A stretch of 8,984 nucleotides of DNA. It comes from CAZEFK01 sp964511405 (GTDB lineage Bacteria; Pseudomonadota; Alphaproteobacteria; Elsterales; Elsteraceae). The notes beneath the pieces were generated by a model. That model was not told the DNA's origin and did not search any database. It saw only the letters and a list, made by a program, of their open reading frames with translations. Shown here in pieces: positions 4,335 to 8,984 of the stretch. Position 1 is the first letter of the stretch, and each line of letters starts with the position of its first letter. Position numbers and translations under genes: made by a program. The stretch is taken from positions 1-8,984 of the forward strand of contig CAZEFK010000265.1 of the NCBI GenBank assembly GCA_964511405.1, given 5' to 3'.

Positions 4335-7300
4335 ATGCAGCTTTCATCAACCGCATTCACTCAGGTGTTGCAAGCCTTCAACTCTAAAAACTATGCTTCT
4401 GCCTATCAGATTGCCTACGACGATCTGAAAGCGAACTTCCCAAATGCCATAGGTGCGGAAGCCGACGCTATCAAATGGATCGGCATCGCCCAACAGGTCA
4501 ATTCAGGCGCACGCACCTTTGATGCCGTCGCCATCCGGGCGAGCAACAAAGCTGCAGATGAATTGCTTAATGGGAAGAGCATCGATCTCTTTGGACCTGA
4601 ACAACAAAATTCCAGTAATGCTGTCGCTAGTGCGTTTTTTGCCAAAGTTATAACAGATGGCGGCACAATACCATCGTTTAATTTCATCGTTAACAATGAT
4701 GCGCAGCAAGGATTAAAGGCACTTGGCTTGGGCCCGGAAGCCTGGGCAGGCGCTGTTCCACCAAGTATCTCTAAAGCAGTGACAAATTTTGAGACGAATG
4801 ATTACTACAGCAACCTAGAGTCGACGCAACAGCAGACGGCCGATGCTATACATCTCATGGCGTCTGATACTCTCGCTACATACTATGCTGTTCCCTTACC
4901 ATCGAATAGCCGGTTTCTGAACACAGCCTTGACCCTCGACGCGGTGGGGGACGCTTTCATCCTTCGGCATCTCCCGGGAAGCGTTGCATCTGGCCTGATC
5001 GGTGGAGTGAGCAGCCTAGCAGACGTCTACAATCGTCTCAGGGAGAGTGCTTCGACCCTGAGACCGGCGAACCATAGCGAGATCGAAAGCGACATTAGGA
5101 CTGCGGCCGAATCTGCGGGCGTCCCTGCCGCGGAAGCAAGCCTGTCAACACCGATCGCCGATGCGACCGATGGAAATCTGACCATTAACTGTAACGGGAC
5201 CAATGGACTTATCGGGACGATAACTGTTTACCCGAGTGGTAGCGCAACGATCGCGACCAACGGTGCGCTACTCCGGCTTCCGGACCCGTCGAACATCAAT
5301 ATTTCGAGTGCTGCTGGCCAAACACTTGTACTTAAGGACTCACAGAATGGAGGCATGGCCGTTTCATTGGATTCAAGTGGCGCTTGGCAGATAAAAAACG
5401 GAAATGGTGAAGTTGTTGGTTCACTCGCAGCCGCGTCTCTTAAAGGAATTTCTTTCGCTCAAGGCGTAGTTGCGGCAACGACGGCAGAGGGCGGAAGTTT
5501 ACGAATTGATCAAAATGGATTTTCCTATTCAGTGGGCGACAAGGAGATTCTTACAGGAAACGCCAATTCTTCGGTGACATACGCCAAAGGTGAAATTTCT
5601 TCCACGTCCCTTGGGAGCGAAGGCGGTGGCCCGATCGGCGGAAATGGAACAGGTAGCACTGGAGGAGCTGGCGGGAGTGGGGGATCCACGCCTAGCACCC
5701 TGCAACCGACCGACGCCGCCCAACAGCTGGTCCATGGGCTACAAAGCCGAGGCATTGCGGCGACTGTCGACACGTCGAACCCTGCCGCGCCCACCGTCAG
5801 CTTCTCACTGAACGGTGAGCCTTACGCCGTGGTTGTCACTACTACGTCGACGGGCACGGTCCAAATCAGCTCCGCGCCGGGCGCTGCGAACCAGCTTCCG
5901 CCAACCGTTGCTGCAGACCTGACCAAAGCGATCAACAACGCCACGGATGTGACGACGGCGATCGGCGCCGCCGCTGACGCCCTCAAAAAGTTCGTCGCCG
6001 CCAATCAAATCCCCCCACTTTCGAGCATCACCATCCAACTCGCCGACGCGATCGGCAATATCGTCGGCTCGGCGCTGGCTGGCGACAACAAGTACTTGGC
6101 CACTCTGGGCGGGGCGATCGGCACCGGCATCGCGGATACGCTCATCCACTACATCAACTCGAACTTCTCCGATTCCGCGTTCGTCGCGTCCCTGCAGGCC
6201 GGGGGCGAGGCCGCCATTAAGGACTTGGTCCACGCGCTGAGCGGCGTGGTCGGGGCCGAGGCCGGATCGCAGCTGTTCAAGGCGGCGGGGCTCGATCCCA
6301 AGCTGGGCGCGGTGCTCGGCGAGATGGCGCTCAACGGCAGCTTCGCGCAGATCGCCAGCACCCAGACATTCAAGAACCTGTTGGCATTGGTCCAGGATCC
6401 GCAGGTGGTGACGGCGGTCGATGCGGTCGCCGCTGGTGGCGGCGGGGCCGGGGCCGGCGGTGGGGCGGCGGGTGGCGGCGGGGGCGGCACCAACAGCGGC
6501 AGCCTGGCCGATGCCCAGGCGGCGCCCGCGGTCGCGGCCGTGATGGTCGCGATCAGCAACATCGTCCAGCTGGCCATCAACGGCAGAGGCTCGACGCAGC
6601 AGGGGATATATTTCGTCGTCGATATGATCGCCGCCCTCGCGGGCGGCTCTGTGCTGACCCCGATCATCAACTACATCCTCGACCAGATCTGGGGAGCCGC
6701 AGTCCACGTCAAGGCGCCGCAAGCCTGGTCGACCATCGGGCTGGACGCCAATGCCCAGGTCGGCGACATCGCCGACTACCAGTTCAACGCCCCGACCTTC
6801 GCGCCGATCGCGCAGGCGATGGCGGCGCAGTTCACGTCATTGACCCAGGCGGCTTTGTCGGCGGTTGGCGGCAGCGTCGCGGAAGTGCCCCGCATCGACC
6901 TGGGCATGGTCCAAGGGCATATCCAGGCGCGGCTGTACCAGCCCGCCGGCACGGTGCTGACCGGCACCACGCCATCGGACGTGGTCGGACAGGCCGTATT
7001 GGAGACCCTGCGCACGATCCCGATCGACGGCGGCAACGTCTACGTCAAGCGCGCGATGGTCCATTCGACGGCCACCACCGTCACCGACATGATGCAGGAT
7101 ATCGCCGTCGGCCAAACCTATTCCGCGTACCTGCAGCAGAAGGCCCAGATCGACGCCGCGATTGCCGCAGATCCCACGGACAAGGACGCCCAGAGCTGGC
7201 TGAAGATCATCGCCACCGCCCAGCAGCGGCTGGCCCTGGACACGCCGGACGGGCATGAGAACGCCCATCGTGCCGACTATCCCAGCCACGATGTGCTGCA

Positions 7301-8984
7301 TCCCACCCAGGGCCTGACCGACGCGGTGGTGGCGCTGGACCTGACCGGGGCGGGCAACCAGCCGTCGAACTTGTTCCCGACCTTCGACATGACGGTCGAG
7401 ACCACGAGCACCAGCAAGGAAGGTGACAACGTCCAGACCAAGACCATCACCCAACTCGCCACGGTCGGCCAAGCCGGTCCGCAGGCGGTGGAGGAGGTCG
7501 GCGCCGACGGTCTGCTGCATCGAACCCAGACGTTTGGCGCCAACACCGGCATCCTGGTGCGCGTCGACGACCAGGGCAACGTCGTCGCAGGCCTTCCGGG
7601 CAGCGGCTTTGCGCAGAAGGGCTTCAGCGACTCGGCACTGGCCGGCCTGGAGGCGACCGCCGACACCAACAAGGACGGCGTCCTGAACGCTCACGACACC
7701 GACTGGAGCCAGTTCCGGCTCTGGGTCGACACCCACCGCGACGGCACCGTCCATCCCGAAGACCTGCATCGGCCCGAAGATCTGGGCATCACCCAGATCG
7801 ACCTGCAGGCCACCGGCACCGGCTATCCCAGCGAACGGGCCGGTCCGTTCGGCAGCGCGCTGGTGGACACCGGCGCCTATACCACGGCCAACGGCGGCGG
7901 CGGCCATATCGACGACATCCGCCTGGCCTATGACGCCGTGCCCGGGCCGCAGGGCGCGCTGCCCAACTATGTCCTGGATCCCGTCACCGGGCTGCCGATC
8001 GACCCGGTCACCGGCCTCCCCATCGACCCGCTGAAGATCCCGCCGCAGCCAACCCTGTTCGGCGGCGCCGGCAACGACACGCTGGTCGGCGGCACCGGCC
8101 CCGAAACCATCATGGGCGGCACCGGCGACGACTTGATCGAGGCCGGCTCCGGCAACGATTACCTCTATGGCGGCAGCGGCAACGACACGCTGGTCGGTGG
8201 CCCGGGCAGCGACACCATGGTCGGCGGCACCGGCCACGACCTGTTCCTGGCCGGCCAGGGCAACGCCACCATCGACGGCGTCGGCGGCCAGGACACGCTG
8301 AGCTTCGCCGATGCCGCCGGCCCCACCAACGTCAATCTGGGCCAGCACCGGGCCTGGCTGGCCGATGGCGCGATCGAGGTGCTGCAGGGCATCGAGTCGG
8401 TGATCGGCTCGGCCTTCAACGACACCCTGATCGGCGGCCTGCCCAGCGACTGGCTGGAGGCCGGCAGCGGCGACACCCTGCTGGAGGGCGGCAGCGGCCA
8501 CGACACGCTGATCGGCGCCGCCGGCCACGACACCCTGATCGCCGGCACGGGCGCCGACCTGCTGCAGGCCGGCATCGCCGGCGGCAGCCACACGCTGCAA
8601 GGCGGCGCCGGCCCCGACACCCTGCAAGGCGGCAACGGCAACGACTGGCTGCAGGCCGGCAGCGGCAACAACACGCTTCAAGGCGGCTGGGGCAACCAGA
8701 CCCTGACCGGCGGCGCCGGCAACGACCTGCTGACGGCCGGCAGCGGCCCGACCACGCTGCAGGGCGGCACCGCCGGCGGCAACCATACGCTGCAGGGCAG
8801 CAGCGGCACCGACCTGCTGCAGGGTGGCAACGGCAATGACAGCCTGCAGGCCGGCAGCGGCTTCGATACCCTCATCGGCGGCTGGGGCCGCCAGACCCTG
8901 ACCGGCGGCAGCGGCAGCGATTTTATAGAGGCCGGCAGCGGCCCGACCACGCTGCAGGGCGGCATCGCCGGCGGCAACCACACG
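4335..8984 (+). CDS. Giant RTX calcium-binding secreted protein, N-terminal 1550 residues (gene 2; 3' end outside window)
   Basis: The frame is open from ATG 4335 to the last base with no stop, exactly 1550 codons. Residues 1-430 are an unrecognised region: helical at first (FTQVLQAFNSKNYASAYQIA), then beta-rich from about 280 (LTINCNGTNGLIGTITVYPS). A Gly/Ser linker (430-455) joins it to a GC-rich part. This has an Ala/Gly-rich region with hydrophobic stretches at 587-607 and 757-782, a second Gly linker (701-721), a helical YLQQKAQIDAAIAADP segment near 932 recalling other giant RTX proteins, an LDLTGAG element at 1001-1007, an EF-hand-like pair (1110-1140), and RTX repeats from 1243. The only cysteine is C286. 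There is no N-terminal signal peptide, as expected for a type I secretion substrate. Adhesin or effector cannot be decided; no catalytic motif is visible. The N-terminal third has lower GC than the rest, so the gene looks like a fusion. Confidence 0.93.
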   Translation, partial: MQLSSTAFTQVLQAFNSKNYASAYQIAYDDLKANFPNAIGAEADAIKWIGIAQQVNSGARTFDAVAIRASNKAADELLNGKSIDLFGPEQQNSSNAVASAFFAKVITDGGTIPSFNFIVNNDAQQGLKALGLGPEAWAGAVPPSISKAVTNFETNDYYSNLESTQQQTADAIHLMASDTLATYYAVPLPSNSRFLNTALTLDAVGDAFILRHLPGSVASGLIGGVSSLADVYNRLRESASTLRPANHSEIESDIRTAAESAGVPAAEASLSTPIADATDGNLTINCNGTNGLIGTITVYPSGSATIATNGALLRLPDPSNINISSAAGQTLVLKDSQNGGMAVSLDSSGAWQIKNGNGEVVGSLAAASLKGISFAQGVVAATTAEGGSLRIDQNGFSYSVGDKEILTGNANSSVTYAKGEISSTSLGSEGGGPIGGNGTGSTGGAGGSGGSTPSTLQPTDAAQQLVHGLQSRGIAATVDTSNPAAPTVSFSLNGEPYAVVVTTTSTGTVQISSAPGAANQLPPTVAADLTKAINNATDVTTAIGAAADALKKFVAANQIPPLSSITIQLADAIGNIVGSALAGDNKYLATLGGAIGTGIADTLIHYINSNFSDSAFVASLQAGGEAAIKDLVHALSGVVGAEAGSQLFKAAGLDPKLGAVLGEMALNGSFAQIASTQTFKNLLALVQDPQVVTAVDAVAAGGGGAGAGGGAAGGGGGGTNSGSLADAQAAPAVAAVMVAISNIVQLAINGRGSTQQGIYFVVDMIAALAGGSVLTPIINYILDQIWGAAVHVKAPQAWSTIGLDANAQVGDIADYQFNAPTFAPIAQAMAAQFTSLTQAALSAVGGSVAEVPRIDLGMVQGHIQARLYQPAGTVLTGTTPSDVVGQAVLETLRTIPIDGGNVYVKRAMVHSTATTVTDMMQDIAVGQTYSAYLQQKAQIDAAIAADPTDKDAQSWLKIIATAQQRLALDTPDGHENAHRADYPSHDVLHPTQGLTDAVVALDLTGAGNQPSNLFPTFDMTVETTSTSKEGDNVQTKTITQLATVGQAGPQAVEEVGADGLLHRTQTFGANTGILVRVDDQGNVVAGLPGSGFAQKGFSDSALAGLEATADTNKDGVLNAHDTDWSQFRLWVDTHRDGTVHPEDLHRPEDLGITQIDLQATGTGYPSERAGPFGSALVDTGAYTTANGGGGHIDDIRLAYDAVPGPQGALPNYVLDPVTGLPIDPVTGLPIDPLKIPPQPTLFGGAGNDTLVGGTGPETIMGGTGDDLIEAGSGNDYLYGGSGNDTLVGGPGSDTMVGGTGHDLFLAGQGNATIDGVGGQDTLSFADAAGPTNVNLGQHRAWLADGAIEVLQGIESVIGSAFNDTLIGGLPSDWLEAGSGDTLLEGGSGHDTLIGAAGHDTLIAGTGADLLQAGIAGGSHTLQGGAGPDTLQGGNGNDWLQAGSGNNTLQGGWGNQTLTGGAGNDLLTAGSGPTTLQGGTAGGNHTLQGSSGTDLLQGGNGNDSLQAGSGFDTLIGGWGRQTLTGGSGSDFIEAGSGPTTLQGGIAGGNHT
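5622..5699 (+). other. Gly/Ser/Thr linker at the composition boundary in gene 2
   Basis: Residues 430-455 (GGGPIGGNGTGSTGGAGG, then SGGSTPST) form a flexible linker. The DNA changes from mixed codons to strongly GC3 codons directly after it, so it is the likely fusion seam between the low-GC N-terminal region and the GC-rich RTX chassis. Confidence 0.7.
6435..6497 (+). other. Second poly-Gly/Ala linker in gene 2
   Basis: Residues 701-721 read GGGGAGAGGGAAGGGGGGT followed by NS. This 63-base G-rich tract separates two hydrophobic Ala/Gly-rich regions. Its G-runs could form secondary structure and promote slippage in triplets. Confidence 0.65.
7635..7805 (+). other. EF-hand-like calcium pair in gene 2
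   Basis: DTNKDGVLN at residues 1110-1118 fits the DxNxDGxxx calcium loop, followed by FRLWVDTHRDGTVHPED and LGITQIDL. This is the LDxNxDGxIxxxDxxFxxLxxWxDxNxDGxxxxxELxxLxxxGI block common just before RTX arrays in giant secreted proteins. The first loop keeps its acids. In the second, DTHRDG has His and Arg at the middle positions, so its calcium affinity may be reduced. Confidence 0.75.
7977..8030 (+). repeat. 24-bp tandem repeat encoding DPVTGLPI
   Basis: Copies at 7977-8000 and 8001-8024 plus a partial copy at 8025-8030 encode DPVTGLPI twice, then DP. The two copies differ at silent positions (GGG/GGC, CTG/CTC, CCG/CCC), so the duplication is not recent. It forms a short rigid linker between the EF-hand-like block and the RTX array. 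Confidence 0.75.
8061..8984 (+). repeat. RTX nonapeptide array of gene 2
   Basis: From residue 1243 to the window end there are canonical units (GGAGNDTLVGG, GGTGDDLIEAG, GGSGNDTLVGG). They are interrupted at 8292-8438 by a typical inserted strand block (DTLSFADAAGPTNVNLG ... GIESVIGSAFNDTLIGG) also seen in serralysin-type and other RTX proteins. From 8571 the array enters the same 195-bp higher-order period as gene 1: xAGGxHTL units start at 8571, 8766 and 8961. The array continues beyond the window. Confidence 0.93.
8715..8984 (+). repeat. Direct repeat, right copy (matches 1-270)
   Basis: This is the partner of the left-edge repeat at an offset of 8714 bp. Differences cluster in two short patches: ACGCTGCAG against ACCCTCATC near 8857-8874, and GACCTGATCGAA against GATTTTATAGAG near 8918-8931, which gives a rare AT-rich patch here. 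Confidence 0.9.

Larger units (their letters stand above)
3175..5690. other. Low-GC module, probably horizontally acquired or swapped
   Basis: Hand counts of 60-base blocks give 37% GC at 4081-4140, 27% at 4201-4260 and 48% at 5341-5400, against 70% at 301-360 and 65% at 5701-5760. Within the block, A/T-ending codons are common. The left edge falls in the gene 1 tail and the right edge at the Gly/Ser linker inside gene 2. I found no insertion-sequence ends, tRNA or integrase at the edges. Confidence 0.75.

Noticed and set aside
5805..6722. 305-codon minus-strand open frame opposite gene 2, Arg/Asp-rich
   Set aside because: It lies entirely within the well-supported gene 2 frame, and its Arg/Asp/Gly-rich composition is typical of the antisense of GC3-rich coding DNA.
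6837..8981. 714-codon open frame on the minus strand across the second half of RTX gene 2
   Set aside because: It mirrors the plus-strand coding region, gives a low-complexity product of repeated VAAGAA/LQ motifs derived from RTX repeat DNA, and GC-rich sequence rarely contains stops. The plus-strand frame has clear domains.
1..8984. Window as a closed circle with overlapping ends
   Set aside because: The end repeats differ at about 19 of 270 positions, so they are diverged copies and not the exact overlap expected for a circularised contig.

Overview
The window is GC-rich bacterial DNA holding three plus-strand genes. Two are very large secreted RTX (repeats-in-toxin, calcium-binding nonapeptide) proteins arranged head to tail, and between them lies a small gene for a probable exported protein. 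Third codon positions are almost all G/C, genes sit end to end, and the large proteins have almost no cysteine. Together with the YLAxNPDVA...HYxxxGxxEGR repeats and TGAG/EF-hand-like blocks, this suggests a GC-rich proteobacterium. Giant RTX proteins of this build are, from memory, frequent in Alphaproteobacteria such as Rhodospirillales and rhizobia-like groups. That assignment is low confidence.

Layout. Positions 1-3570 hold the C-terminal part of RTX gene 1, whose start lies before the window. It carries an RTX array (1-735), three 43-residue YLAxNPDVA repeats, a short second RTX island with a beta-rich domain, an Ala/Gln coiled-coil stretch, two more YLAxNPDVA repeats, a calcium block that has lost its acidic residues, and a long Ala/Gln-rich helical region. 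From about 3140-3180 onward the frame stays open but no longer looks like real protein: it becomes Arg-rich and gains a cysteine. The authentic reading frame appears to have been lost there, and a decayed fragment with three in-frame stops can be read in another frame (3365-3529). Positions 3567-4331 encode a 254-residue protein with a hydrophobic N-terminal segment and a cysteine pair. Three bases later, RTX gene 2 starts at 4335 and runs off the end of the window (1550 codons seen). It has an unrecognised N-terminal region, a Gly/Ser linker, a Gly/Ala-rich middle typical of giant RTX proteins, an EF-hand-like pair and an RTX array from 8061 on.

Two structural facts stand out. First, the first 270 bases and the last 270 bases match at about 93% by hand count, in the same reading frame of each gene and with the same order of sub-repeats, so the two RTX genes are paralogues offset by 8714 bp. 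Crossing over there would remove or duplicate an 8.7-kb unit and would join gene 2's N-terminus to gene 1's C-terminus in frame. Both ends of the window lie in this repeat. Second, the stretch from about 3175 to 5690 is much lower in GC (about 27-48% in sampled 60-base blocks, against 65-70% outside). It covers the end of gene 1, the whole 254-residue gene and the first 430 codons of gene 2, and it ends at a Gly/Ser linker. This looks like an inserted or swapped module, with a new N-terminal domain plus its partner gene placed on an old RTX secretion chassis.

How the genes may work together (inference): gene 2 and the 254-residue gene look translationally coupled, so the small protein is probably an accessory or protective partner of the secreted protein. 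RTX proteins normally leave the cell through a type I secretion system. No ABC transporter, membrane-fusion protein or outer-membrane component is present here.
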